This document shows, piece by piece, positions 1-8,547 of a stretch of DNA of 64,000 bases; the stretch's first letter is position 1, and each line of letters begins with the position of its first letter. The notes beneath the pieces are model-generated. The model searched no databases and was not told where the DNA came from. It saw nothing but the letters and a program-made list of their open reading frames with translations. Source of the stretch: Clostridium ljungdahlii DSM 13528 (GTDB lineage: Bacteria > Bacillota > Clostridia > Clostridiales > Clostridiaceae); the NCBI RefSeq assembly GCF_000143685.1, contig NC_014328.1, forward strand, positions 3,906,001 through 3,970,000. The letters run 5' to 3'. The translations under genes were made by a program, and so were the position numbers.

Positions 1-6
1 TTAAGT

Positions 7-40
7 CCTCCTATTAAGGCATTTGAAAGAAAATGCCTAA
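7..40 (-). promoter_or_regulatory. Intercistronic hairpin and ribosome site of next gene
   Basis: Directly after the dihydropyrimidinase stop codon the minus strand can form a hairpin (arms about 15-24 and 31-40, AGGCATTT/AAATGCCT) with no U-run. It is followed by AGGAGG at 7-12, so a further gene of the same operon must begin just left of the window. Confidence 0.6.
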
Positions 41-1408
41 TTACCTCTTTATCTTTCTCTTTAAGAATTTTCCCCAACCGGGTTTTCCTACAAATTCTCC
101 ATCTTTAAATACAAGCTTTCCTCTTGATAAAGTCATAACTGGATATCCTTTCAATTTAACTCCTTCCCATATGGTATAATCTACATCAGAATGCATATTA
201 TTCTTTGAAATTGTAAATTCCTTTTTAGGATCATAGATTACAATATCAGCATCTTTTCCTATTACAATACTACCCTTTTGATTATCACATCCAAATATTT
301 TTGCAGGGTTTGCACTGCAAACTTCTACTGCCTTGTTAAAGGAAATCCTTCCTTTATTTGCTTCACTTAACATATATGGATACATATTTTCTATGCCCAT
401 ACATCCATTTGGTATCTTTGTAAAATCATCTTTTCCCCAATCTTTTTCAGAACTTTGAAATGGACAATGATCTGTAGCTATAGTAGAAATATCACCTGTT
501 TTTATACCTTTCCATAGGGCATCTAAGCTTTCTTTCCCTTTCATTGGTGGGGAGCACACAAAATTTCTACCGTCTTCTCTCTTGTAAACTTCGCTTGTAA
601 AATATAAATATTGAGGACAAGTTTCTGCATATATTTCATATCCTTCATCTTTTGCCCTCTTTACTTCTTCCATACCTTCTTTGTTTGCAAGATGTACTAT
701 ATAAAGGGGAGCATTTAGTGATTTTGCCCAGTGTATTGCCCTCTTATCCGCCTCTGCTTCTACAAATTCAGGTCTTGACATATAGTGATACCAGGCAGAA
801 GTTTTTCCTTCTTTCAGATATTTATCCGTTCTTATGTCTATTAAATCAGGGTTTTCTGCATGCACTGAAATAAGTGCTCCTGTTTCCTTGGATTTTTCAA
901 GCACCTGGCAAAGCACTCCATCATCTGCCATAAGCCCTTCTTTTTTATATACCATATACACTTTAAAGCTGGGAAGTCCATAATCTACTGCAGCTTGAAA
1001 TTCATCTAAAATTTCTGGTCTTAAATCAGATATAACTACGTGAAAAGCATAATCAACACAAGCTTGTGGTGCACAGAGCTCATCTCTTTCCCTAGCCGTT
1101 TGAATTATGCCGTGGCCTTTCTGCTGCAGTGCAAAATCAAAAACTGTAGTTGTACCTCCACAGGCAGCAGCTCTCGTACCTGCCTCATAACTATCTGCAG
1201 ATATGGTGCCCCCAAAGGGCATTTCAAGATGTGTATGTGCATCTATTGCCCCTGGTAATACATATTTTCCTTCTGCATCTATTATCTCTTCTCCACTACC
1301 CTCAATTTCTTTTCCTATGACTGCAATTTTCCCATTTTTTATGCCTATATCTGCTTTATAAGTATCTTTAGCCGTTATTATAACTCCATTTTTTATAATC
1401 AAATCCAT
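41..1408 (-). CDS. hydA: Dihydropyrimidinase / D-hydantoinase
   Basis: Cyclic amidohydrolase of 455 aa that opens 5,6-dihydrouracil or hydantoin rings to N-carbamoyl amino acids in the cytoplasm. Visible metal-site residues follow the family order: H58 and H60 in DAHTH, the carboxylated lysine K149 in SFKVYM, H183 in SVHAE, H239 in IVHLAN and D313 in ATDHCPF. The length is normal for the family. GAGGTG precedes the ATG at good spacing. It is the last visible gene of the operon starting at 6835; its neighbours (permease, carbamoyl hydrolase, aminotransferase) fit reductive pyrimidine breakdown. A hydantoin substrate cannot be excluded from sequence. Confidence 0.9.
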   Translation of the reverse strand: MDLIIKNGVIITAKDTYKADIGIKNGKIAVIGKEIEGSGEEIIDAEGKYVLPGAIDAHTHLEMPFGGTISADSYEAGTRAAACGGTTTVFDFALQQKGHGIIQTARERDELCAPQACVDYAFHVVISDLRPEILDEFQAAVDYGLPSFKVYMVYKKEGLMADDGVLCQVLEKSKETGALISVHAENPDLIDIRTDKYLKEGKTSAWYHYMSRPEFVEAEADKRAIHWAKSLNAPLYIVHLANKEGMEEVKRAKDEGYEIYAETCPQYLYFTSEVYKREDGRNFVCSPPMKGKESLDALWKGIKTGDISTIATDHCPFQSSEKDWGKDDFTKIPNGCMGIENMYPYMLSEANKGRISFNKAVEVCSANPAKIFGCDNQKGSIVIGKDADIVIYDPKKEFTISKNNMHSDVDYTIWEGVKLKGYPVMTLSRGKLVFKDGEFVGKPGWGKFLKRKIKR

Positions 1409-1440
1409 AATTTATCACCTCATAAAATAATCTAAAAGCT

Positions 1441-2937
1441 TTATTCTTCAAATTCTTCAGGCTGACTATTAATTTTGCCTGAATCTTTAGATCCTGCACT
1501 TAATAAATAATAAACAACAAATGAAACTCCAAAACCTACAAACCAAGCATAATTTACTATTCCACTTAAGCTAGGGACTATTTTACCTATAAGAGCTGCA
1601 AAAATTCCTAAAACAAGTGCAATAATTGCCTTTGGATTAAACCCTTTCTTATAGGTATACAATCCTTCTTTAAGATACAGATCTTTAAGATTTACCTTGG
1701 TCTTTTTTATAAGCCAATAATCACATATGATTATTGCAGCTACAGGTCCAAGTATTCCAGAATAAGTGTCAAGCCATGTATACACATATCCACTAGGATC
1801 TGCTAAAAGCTTCCATGGCATTATGAGTATTCCTATAATACCTGTAATAAGCCCTCCCATTTTAAAACTTATATGTTTCGGTGCTACATTTGAAAAATCA
1901 TTTGCTGGTGAAACAATGTTTGCGGCAATATTAACAGAAAGAGAAGCAACTACTATACCAAAGAAACCTACTAACATTGCAAAAGGATTTGAAAATTTCG
2001 ATATTATATCTACCGGACTCCACATGCTTTTTCCAAATATTACTGCAGTAGCAGAAGTTATTATTATACCCATAGCAGAAAATACTGTCATAGTTATAGG
2101 AAGTCCTAAAGATTGTCCTATTAACTGCTCTTTCTGACCCTTTGCATATCTTGTAAAATCTGGTATATTTAAAGACAGTGTTGCCCAAAATCCTACCATG
2201 CTGGTAAGTGAAGCAGGAAATACTTTCATAAAATCACTCATGGTATGCAATTTGCCTGGTGAACTTAAAAGTGGTCCAAAGCCGTGAGCAGATTTAATTG
2301 CCCAAGCCATCAAAACAAAAGCTAAAACCATAACTAGTGGAGCTGCCCAGTTTTCAAATCTTTTCAGCTGCTCCATGCCTTTAAATATAACAAACATCTC
2401 AAGGCCCCAGAATATCATAAATGTTATACCAGACGGCAAACTAAGTCCTGCTATTTGAAAACTTCCCCCAAGAGTTTTCCATCCTGGAATTACAGCTGAA
2501 AACAATACATTTAATGCACTTCCGCCTATATAGGTATTTATTCCAAACCACCCGCAGGCAACAACTGCCCTTAAAATTGCAGGTATATTTGCACCAAATA
2601 CTCCAAAGGATAGCCTTGAAAATACCGGAAAGTTAATTCCATATTTAGTTCCAGGATGGGCGTTCAATAAAATTGGTACTAAAACTATTAGGTTTCCAAG
2701 AGTAATTGTAAATAATGCTTGTTTCCAGTTCATTCCCAGTGATATCAAGCTTCCCGCTAGCATATAGGTAGGTATACAGTGAGCCATTCCAATCCAGAGA
2801 GCAGTGAAATTATAGGTATTCCAGGTCCTTTCCTTAACCGGAACTGGTGCGTTATCGCCATTGTACAGTTTACTTTCTGTAACAGTTGTATCGGATTGAT
2901 CTAATTCATATATTTCTTTTTCTACTGGCTGTTCCAT
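1441..2937 (-). CDS. NCS1-family permease for nucleobase or hydantoin
   Basis: Membrane protein of 498 aa of the nucleobase:cation symporter-1 family (relatives: Mhp1 hydantoin permease, PucI allantoin permease). The cytosolic N-terminus carries the LYN.D..PV..RTW..YN signature at about residues 24-43, followed by about twelve hydrophobic segments including the GWFGI.TY.GG stretch in the substrate-site helix. It lies 32 nt upstream of the dihydropyrimidinase gene and 39 nt downstream of the amidohydrolase gene, so it probably imports the pathway's substrate (uracil, dihydrouracil, hydantoin or allantoin). The exact ligand is not readable from sequence. Confidence 0.85.
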   Translation of the reverse strand: MEQPVEKEIYELDQSDTTVTESKLYNGDNAPVPVKERTWNTYNFTALWIGMAHCIPTYMLAGSLISLGMNWKQALFTITLGNLIVLVPILLNAHPGTKYGINFPVFSRLSFGVFGANIPAILRAVVACGWFGINTYIGGSALNVLFSAVIPGWKTLGGSFQIAGLSLPSGITFMIFWGLEMFVIFKGMEQLKRFENWAAPLVMVLAFVLMAWAIKSAHGFGPLLSSPGKLHTMSDFMKVFPASLTSMVGFWATLSLNIPDFTRYAKGQKEQLIGQSLGLPITMTVFSAMGIIITSATAVIFGKSMWSPVDIISKFSNPFAMLVGFFGIVVASLSVNIAANIVSPANDFSNVAPKHISFKMGGLITGIIGILIMPWKLLADPSGYVYTWLDTYSGILGPVAAIIICDYWLIKKTKVNLKDLYLKEGLYTYKKGFNPKAIIALVLGIFAALIGKIVPSLSGIVNYAWFVGFGVSFVVYYLLSAGSKDSGKINSQPEEFEE

Positions 2938-2976
2938 ATAGATCCCCTCTTCCTTTTAATAGACTTATAATCAAAT

Positions 2977-4218
2977 TTACATCTTATCGATGTCTAGTAT
3001 AGTTTGAAGCAGTACATTGGCACCTTTTACACAATTATCAAGAGGAGTTTTTTCTATTTCACAGTGGCTGTGTCCTCCAATACTTGGAACAAATATCATA
3101 GTTACAGGAAGCATATCAGCTGCAAATTGAGAATCATGTCCAGGACCACTGTACATTCTCATATTGGAATATCCATAAAGATTTGCATTTTTTTCAACCA
3201 GATTTACTAATTCTTTATTGAAGCTGACAGTTTTACGTGCCCACAATTCCTCATAGCTAACTTTACAGCCTGCGAGTTCAGATGGAATGTTCTTAATTAT
3301 ATCAACTACCTGCTGTACTACTTTTGGATCTTGATGTCTTGCATCCAAAGTAAATTTAACGTCATCTGGTATAATTGTATGAACATTTGGTGAGCAGTTA
3401 ATTCTTCCAGTAGTATAGACTAACTTGCCATCAAGTTTATCTAGTTCCTTGTGAAGATATAAAATGGCTTCAGATGCTGCCAAAAGAGCATCTTTTCTTA
3501 ATTTCTGTGGAACAGTTCCTGCATGCCCAGCTTGACCTATAAATTCGAATTCATAGTTAACCATTCCAACAACGCCCTCTACAACTCCAATATCCTTTTT
3601 GGCGGCTTCAAGTACTGGTCCCTGTTCAATATGCAGTTCTAAAAGAGCCATATAATCTTTAGGATTTATTCTATTTTTTTCATCACCCTTATATCCACTT
3701 GCATCCAGAGCTTCACCAAAAGTTACGCCTTCCGGGTCCTTTGATGCCAGCATCTTTTCTTTATCAAATTTACCAGTAACAACACCAGATGACATCATAG
3801 CAGGATCAAAACGTGCTCCTTCTTCGTTAGTCCATATCATAACTGTAATTGGATGGCGGTGAGGAATGTTTTCCCTAACTATAGTTTCAGCTGCTTCCAT
3901 TGCAGTCATTACTCCTAAAATTCCATCATAATTTCCTCCTTGTACTACTGAATCACAATGAGACCCCATTGCAATATGAGGCAAGTCCTCCAATCCTTTG
4001 AAAGTAGCATACATATTTCCCATATCATCTGTTACAATATATGCACCTAGTGATTTCATTCTCTTTGTAAATTCTGCTCTTGCTTGAAGGGCTGCTTCTG
4101 ATAGGGATAACCTTGTTATTCCACCGTGTCCTGTAGCACCAAATTTACTAAAAGTAGCAATTTTATTTTCCATTCTTTCTTTATCACAGCTAATTTTTTT
4201 CATATCTTTTACTTCCAT
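2977..4218 (-). CDS. M20 N-carbamoyl-amino-acid hydrolase (beta-ureidopropionase-like)
   Basis: Zinc-dependent amidohydrolase, 413 aa from the chosen ATG, which has GGAG nine bases upstream; a TTG two codons earlier is less likely. Family motifs are present: GSHCDSV and YDGILGV (metal His and Asp), TNEEGARF (catalytic Glu pair), ELHIEQGP (His), and the C-terminal SGPGHDSQ. Members hydrolyse N-carbamoyl-L-amino acids, N-carbamoyl-beta-alanine or allantoate, releasing NH3 and CO2. With the adjacent dihydropyrimidinase, beta-ureidopropionase activity is the most likely role; allantoate amidohydrolase is the main alternative. Confidence 0.85.
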   Translation of the reverse strand: MEVKDMKKISCDKERMENKIATFSKFGATGHGGITRLSLSEAALQARAEFTKRMKSLGAYIVTDDMGNMYATFKGLEDLPHIAMGSHCDSVVQGGNYDGILGVMTAMEAAETIVRENIPHRHPITVMIWTNEEGARFDPAMMSSGVVTGKFDKEKMLASKDPEGVTFGEALDASGYKGDEKNRINPKDYMALLELHIEQGPVLEAAKKDIGVVEGVVGMVNYEFEFIGQAGHAGTVPQKLRKDALLAASEAILYLHKELDKLDGKLVYTTGRINCSPNVHTIIPDDVKFTLDARHQDPKVVQQVVDIIKNIPSELAGCKVSYEELWARKTVSFNKELVNLVEKNANLYGYSNMRMYSGPGHDSQFAADMLPVTMIFVPSIGGHSHCEIEKTPLDNCVKGANVLLQTILDIDKM

Positions 4219-4279
4219 AATCAATATCTCCTTTACATTTTTTCAAATTGATTTATAATATAATTGGTTAATTAATTTT

Positions 4280-4311
4280 AAGTGTCCTATTCTTCCACAA
4301 AAGGGACGCTT
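4280..4311. terminator. Hairpin at 3' end of aminotransferase gene
   Basis: Arms AAGTGTCC (4280-4287) and GGACGCTT (4304-4311) with one mismatch overlap the stop region of the aminotransferase gene. The T-run follows on the plus strand only, so on the operon's own strand it looks like an attenuating or mRNA-protecting hairpin rather than a full stop. Confidence 0.45.
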
Positions 4312-5677
4312 ATTTTTTTAATGTTTTTACAAATTCATCTATAGAATACATAACCCTATCAAAAATATTCATAGCTTCTTCCATCTCTTTTTTATTTATA
4401 ATAAGTGGAGGTGCTATCATTAAGCAGCTCTCATGAGAATAAGTTGAAAATCCTTCCTCTTTTAACATTCCAACTATCTTTGACATTATTCCATCTGGAT
4501 CTTTTCCATAAGGCACTAGAGCTTCTCTAGTTTCTCTATCTTTTACTAGTTCTACTGCTGAAAACAATCCTATATATCTGACGTCTCCTACACTCGAATG
4601 CTTTTTCTTTATTTCCTCTAATTTTTGTCCTAAAATGACCCCCATCTTCTTAGAATTTTCTATTAGATTTTCTTCATCATATACATCTAATGTTGCGCAG
4701 CCTGCAGCACAAGCTAGTGGATGTGCATTGTATGTTAGCCCACACATAAGTACATTATCATCAAAAAACTTTGCTATTTTCTCACTTACAATTACTCCTC
4801 CAAGAGGTACATATCCACAAGTAATTCCTTTTGCAAATGTGATAATATCTGGTTTTACATCCCAGTTATTGCAGGCAAACCATTCTCCAGTTCTTCCCCA
4901 TCCAGCCATAACTTCATCACAAACCATAACTATTCCAAATTCATCACATAGCTTCCTTATTCCTTGGAGATAACCTTCAGGTGGTATGATTACACCATTG
5001 CTGCCAGTTACACTTTCAACAACAATAGCTGCTACTTTATCCGTACCCTCGTATATAAGCTGCTCTCTAAGTTTGCTTAAATAAAATTTTGAAGCTTCTT
5101 TTTCACTTTCAAATCTTATTTTTTCTCTGTAAATATAAGGATCAAAGAACTTTACAAATCCAGGTATTCCAGGTTCACAAGTATATCTTCTTGGCTCTCC
5201 GCTTAAATTTGCAGCTCCAAAACTTGCTCCATGGTAAGAACGATATCTCGAAAATATCTTAAATCTTCCAGTAACCATCTTAGCTATTTTTATAGCATTT
5301 TCATTGGAGTCTGATCCACCTAATGTAAAGAATACTTTAGCCATATTATCTGGTGCCTTTTCTATTACCCTAGCAGCCAATTTTGCCCTTACATCTACAG
5401 CATAGGAAGGTCCCATAAATGGCATTTTTTCTGCCTGCCTTTTTATAGCCTCTATTATCTTTTTATTTCCATGTCCTACATTTACATTAACTAATTGAGA
5501 GGACATATCAAAATACTTTTTCCCATCACTGTCCCAAAAATAAATTCCTTCAGCCTTTGTAATTACAAGTGGTTTTAGATTTTTCTGTGCACTCCAGGAA
5601 TGCAAGTTGTACTTTTTATCATACTCTCTAATTTGATCAACATCTAAATCTAACTCAGTATCTTCTAAAACTTCCAT
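4310..5677 (-). CDS. Class III aminotransferase, probably beta-alanine:pyruvate type
   Basis: PLP-dependent omega-transaminase of 455 aa. The PLP lysine is K283 in TFAKGITCGYVPLGG and the ring-binding Asp is D254 in CDEVMAGWGRTG; the phosphate-binding GGSDSNENAIK lies near residue 120. It begins 12 nt downstream of the alcohol dehydrogenase gene. In the operon context the natural substrate would be beta-alanine (from uracil) or 3-aminoisobutyrate (from thymine), giving malonate semialdehyde. The sequence also resembles taurine:pyruvate aminotransferases, so substrate identity is inference. Confidence 0.85.
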   Translation of the reverse strand: MEVLEDTELDLDVDQIREYDKKYNLHSWSAQKNLKPLVITKAEGIYFWDSDGKKYFDMSSQLVNVNVGHGNKKIIEAIKRQAEKMPFMGPSYAVDVRAKLAARVIEKAPDNMAKVFFTLGGSDSNENAIKIAKMVTGRFKIFSRYRSYHGASFGAANLSGEPRRYTCEPGIPGFVKFFDPYIYREKIRFESEKEASKFYLSKLREQLIYEGTDKVAAIVVESVTGSNGVIIPPEGYLQGIRKLCDEFGIVMVCDEVMAGWGRTGEWFACNNWDVKPDIITFAKGITCGYVPLGGVIVSEKIAKFFDDNVLMCGLTYNAHPLACAAGCATLDVYDEENLIENSKKMGVILGQKLEEIKKKHSSVGDVRYIGLFSAVELVKDRETREALVPYGKDPDGIMSKIVGMLKEEGFSTYSHESCLMIAPPLIINKKEMEEAMNIFDRVMYSIDEFVKTLKK

Positions 5678-5689
5678 TTAAATTCCTCC

Positions 5690-6835
5690 TTAATATATCT
5701 TTTCATATATTTCTACTAACTGCTCTACCGTAGGTTTTCTCGGATTAAGAGCTGTAGTTTTACTTTCCATAGCATCTTCTGCCATCTTTCTAAAATTGTC
5801 TTTGTCTACACCAACTTCTTTAAGTGATACTGGAAGCCCTGTTTCCAAGAAAATAGACTTTATAGTATCTACTGCAATCAAGCTTGCTTCTCTTACAGAT
5901 TTTCCTTCTACATTTTCTCCCATAGCTTCCGCTATAACTTTAAATCTTTCAGCACAAGAAGCTCTATTAAATTTCATAACCTCTGTAAGCAAAATTGCAT
6001 TTGCCATTCCATGGGGAACTTTATAATAAGCTCCTAAGGGTCTTGACATTGAATGAACAAGTGCTGTAGATGCATTACTAAAAGCAAGTCCTGCATACAT
6101 CTGTCCAAGCAGCATTTTTTCCCTAGCTTCAATATCACCTTTAAGCACTGACCGTGAAATATTACTACTTATAATCTTTATTGCCTTTATTGCAAATGTA
6201 TCTGACATTGGCTGTGCAGCCTTTGAAATATATGCCTCAATTGCATGAGTGAAAGCGTCCATCCCTGTAGCTGCCGTAACCTGAGGCGGCATCATCATAG
6301 TCAAAAGTGGGTCTAAAATTGCTACTTCAGGTATTATAAAGTTACTTGAAATAAGCATCTTTATCTTTCTTTCAGTATCCGTTATTATAGAAAACTTACT
6401 AACTTCACTTCCAGTTCCTGCTGTAGTAGGAACTGCTATAATAGGTATTCCGTAAGTTTTAGGCTGAACTTTTTCATAATCTAAAATATCCCCTCCATTT
6501 CCTATAGCCATACTTATGGCTTTGGCTGCATCCATAGCGCTTCCTCCACCTAAGGCAACTATAAAATCTACTTTTTCTTTTTTTCCTGCTTTCACTCCTT
6601 CCCTTACAGTAATTACACTAGGATCTGATTCTACTTTATTAAATATAACAGGATCTATTCCCTGATCTTTTAAACTATAGTAAACTTTATCTAATGCACC
6701 TGTCTTTTTTGACGAATGTTTTCCTGTAACTATCATTGCCTTATTTCCAAACACCGCTGCTTCACTTCCAATGAAATTTACGGTATCTTTCCCATATATT
6801 ATTTTCTTGGGACATTGAAAAACTGAATAATCCAT
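5690..6835 (-). CDS. Iron-containing alcohol dehydrogenase
   Basis: Group III (Fe-type) NAD(P)-dependent dehydrogenase of 381 aa from the ATG at 6835, which has GGTG nine bases upstream; an in-frame upstream ATG would add 13 residues without a ribosome site. GGGSAMDAAKA is the nucleotide-binding loop, and DAFTHAIEAY and PHGMANA carry the metal ligands. First gene of the catabolic operon. Beside a beta-amino acid transaminase it most plausibly reduces malonate semialdehyde to 3-hydroxypropionate, or the methyl analogue, disposing of electrons; that substrate is inferred from neighbours only. Confidence 0.85.
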   Translation of the reverse strand: MDYSVFQCPKKIIYGKDTVNFIGSEAAVFGNKAMIVTGKHSSKKTGALDKVYYSLKDQGIDPVIFNKVESDPSVITVREGVKAGKKEKVDFIVALGGGSAMDAAKAISMAIGNGGDILDYEKVQPKTYGIPIIAVPTTAGTGSEVSKFSIITDTERKIKMLISSNFIIPEVAILDPLLTMMMPPQVTAATGMDAFTHAIEAYISKAAQPMSDTFAIKAIKIISSNISRSVLKGDIEAREKMLLGQMYAGLAFSNASTALVHSMSRPLGAYYKVPHGMANAILLTEVMKFNRASCAERFKVIAEAMGENVEGKSVREASLIAVDTIKSIFLETGLPVSLKEVGVDKDNFRKMAEDAMESKTTALNPRKPTVEQLVEIYEKIY

Positions 6836-6956
6836 AATTCCATCACCTAACCCGTTTAATTTGTAATTTATCAATTTAATTGCTATTTATTTAACTGTTT
6901 ATTAAACTTAATGTATATAATTTACCATATTTCTAAACTAATTAGTATGTCCACTA

Positions 6957-6985
6957 TGAACAAATATATGTATAAATTTTTGTTC
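6957..6985. promoter_or_regulatory. Dyad upstream of catabolic operon (candidate operator)
   Basis: TGAACAAA (6957-6964) and TTTGTTCA (6978-6985) form an 8+8 bp dyad in the AT-rich gap between the PucR regulator gene and the dehydrogenase gene. Position suits an operator for the adjacent regulator. There is no U-run on the minus strand, so it is not an obvious terminator. Confidence 0.4.
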
Positions 6986-7003
6986 ACCATATAGAAATTG
7001 CAT

Positions 7004-8209
7004 TTAAATCAATCTTAAAAACACCCCAATTTTTATACAGAGCATAATATTAAAGACAGTTTCATCATCCTTCAAATCACAGTTTAATATTTCCTCTATT
7101 CTATTTATCCTATATTTTATAGTATTTCTGTGGATGTACAGCTTTTCTGCAGTTTTACCTAAGTTTCTATTTTCCTTTAAATATGCAATTAACGTTTTTA
7201 CTAGCACAGAGGAGTTTTTTTCATCATATATTTTAAGTTTAAGTAAATTTTCATCAAATAGTTTTTTCATCTCTGCATTGGTTTCTATATCAAAAAAAAG
7301 CCTAAATATACCTAAGCCTTTATACTTTATAACACAATTCTTCTTTCCAAAAATCTTAGATAACTTTAATGCTTTTATTGCCTCTAATATTACGCATTTA
7401 AAATCTTTTAGATCACTGCATTCATCTCCTATTCCTATACTTACAGTAATATCACCCATTCTCTTTGATATTTCATTTCGTATAGATTCTGCAATCCTGT
7501 CTATATTTTCTACATTGGAACATACCATAAAATAAAATGCATCACTTTGAACTGCATAAAAATATTTTTTGTTATTTTCATCTAAAACGTATTCTACTAT
7601 ATCTTGTACACGGTTTTTTATATTTGATATAATTTCCTCGTCATCTATATTTTTTTTCTTTATATAAGAGCTAAAATTGTCAATATCAACTATTAGGCTG
7701 CAATATTTCTTTTCTCTTTTGTATCCATATAAAATTGCCCTATCCAACATTTCCTCATCAATATTTATATCCTCAAAAATCACTTCTCGCATAAAATTGT
7801 TCACAGATTCCTTATGCGCATTTCGTGCAAAAATGGCCCTGCAAATAATTTGAGTTACATCTATCAATTTCACCTCGAAAGGTAACTCAAATATAGGAAA
7901 ACCTGCAGTATTTGCAAAATCTATAACTCCTTTAGGTGTCTCTTTTATATAAGGCCCTATATTTATAACAAGGCCAGATAAATTTCTAGAAATAATGTCT
8001 TTAATAAATTTAAGGAGAACTTCTGAATTATTTCCTATTGCTATACCAGTAATAAATAAAAGTTCTCCTCCTTTTACAAAATCACCAACATCAGGTACTT
8101 CTATTACATGTGCCCAGGTAATTCCCCTGTCTAAACCGCCCTTTCCAGCTACAACTTTCATTTTTTCAAGTCCTGGTAAATTTAATATATTTCTACAGGT
8201 AACAATCAT
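7004..8209 (-). CDS. PucR-family transcriptional regulator
   Basis: 401 aa. The N-terminal PucR ligand domain covers about residues 8-130 (LPGLEKMKVVAG, HVIEVPDVGDFVKGGELLFITG), a GGDEF-like middle domain follows, and a C-terminal PucR helix-turn-helix sits at about 345-380 (LGKTAEKLYIHRNTIKYRINRIEEIL). PucR controls purine catabolism in Bacillus; relatives control pyrimidine or amino-acid degradation. It lies immediately upstream of, and on the same strand as, the degradation operon, so it is very probably that operon's regulator. Confidence 0.85.
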   Translation of the reverse strand: MIVTCRNILNLPGLEKMKVVAGKGGLDRGITWAHVIEVPDVGDFVKGGELLFITGIAIGNNSEVLLKFIKDIISRNLSGLVINIGPYIKETPKGVIDFANTAGFPIFELPFEVKLIDVTQIICRAIFARNAHKESVNNFMREVIFEDINIDEEMLDRAILYGYKREKKYCSLIVDIDNFSSYIKKKNIDDEEIISNIKNRVQDIVEYVLDENNKKYFYAVQSDAFYFMVCSNVENIDRIAESIRNEISKRMGDITVSIGIGDECSDLKDFKCVILEAIKALKLSKIFGKKNCVIKYKGLGIFRLFFDIETNAEMKKLFDENLLKLKIYDEKNSSVLVKTLIAYLKENRNLGKTAEKLYIHRNTIKYRINRIEEILNCDLKDDETVFNIMLCIKIGVFLRLI

Positions 8210-8375
8210 ATTTTCTATCCCTCTTTTATAATTTAATGTATATTTGATAAAAATATGCTAATATTTTTATTATTTGTTTAAAATATCCTTGTATATAATT
8301 ATAATATATTAATATTTTTTTGTAAAAGTACAAAAATGAAAATTGAATATTTTTACCTTTAATGCAGAGAATAAG

Positions 8376-8509
8376 CATAAACAGAATTCTTGGCATCAGA
8401 TGGGGTCTTGACTCCACCTGATACTTAGAAATCGTTATCCAGGGACGTATCTGCTCTTTACTCCCACTTGGATAAGTTGGAGTATTAGAGCAGGTAGTCA
8501 TCGGATAAA
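8376..8509 (+). ncRNA. Structured intergenic element, copy 1 (type B)
   Basis: A 5' hairpin at 8393-8424 (GCATCAGATGG... with CCACCTGATAC) is followed by a domain closed by TTATCC (8435-8440) and GGATAA (8503-8508), containing GGACGTA and CTCCCACTT. The same architecture recurs at 16051, 19486 and, on the minus strand, at 25501. It ends 39 nt before the germination operon start codon, so it may be part of that leader. Confidence 0.6.
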
Positions 8510-8547
8510 TTATAAAATAATTTTTTCTAGGAGAGTGATCTTTAATT

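Noticed and set aside
652..873. Plus-strand frame inside dihydropyrimidinase gene
   Set aside because: Antisense shadow of a well-conserved enzyme; no ribosome site. The same holds for the many other antisense frames inside genes.
8376..8509. Structured element considered as a c-di-GMP or other known riboswitch
   Set aside because: The core words do not match the riboswitch consensus patterns I know, and other copies are not placed as leaders of a common gene set.
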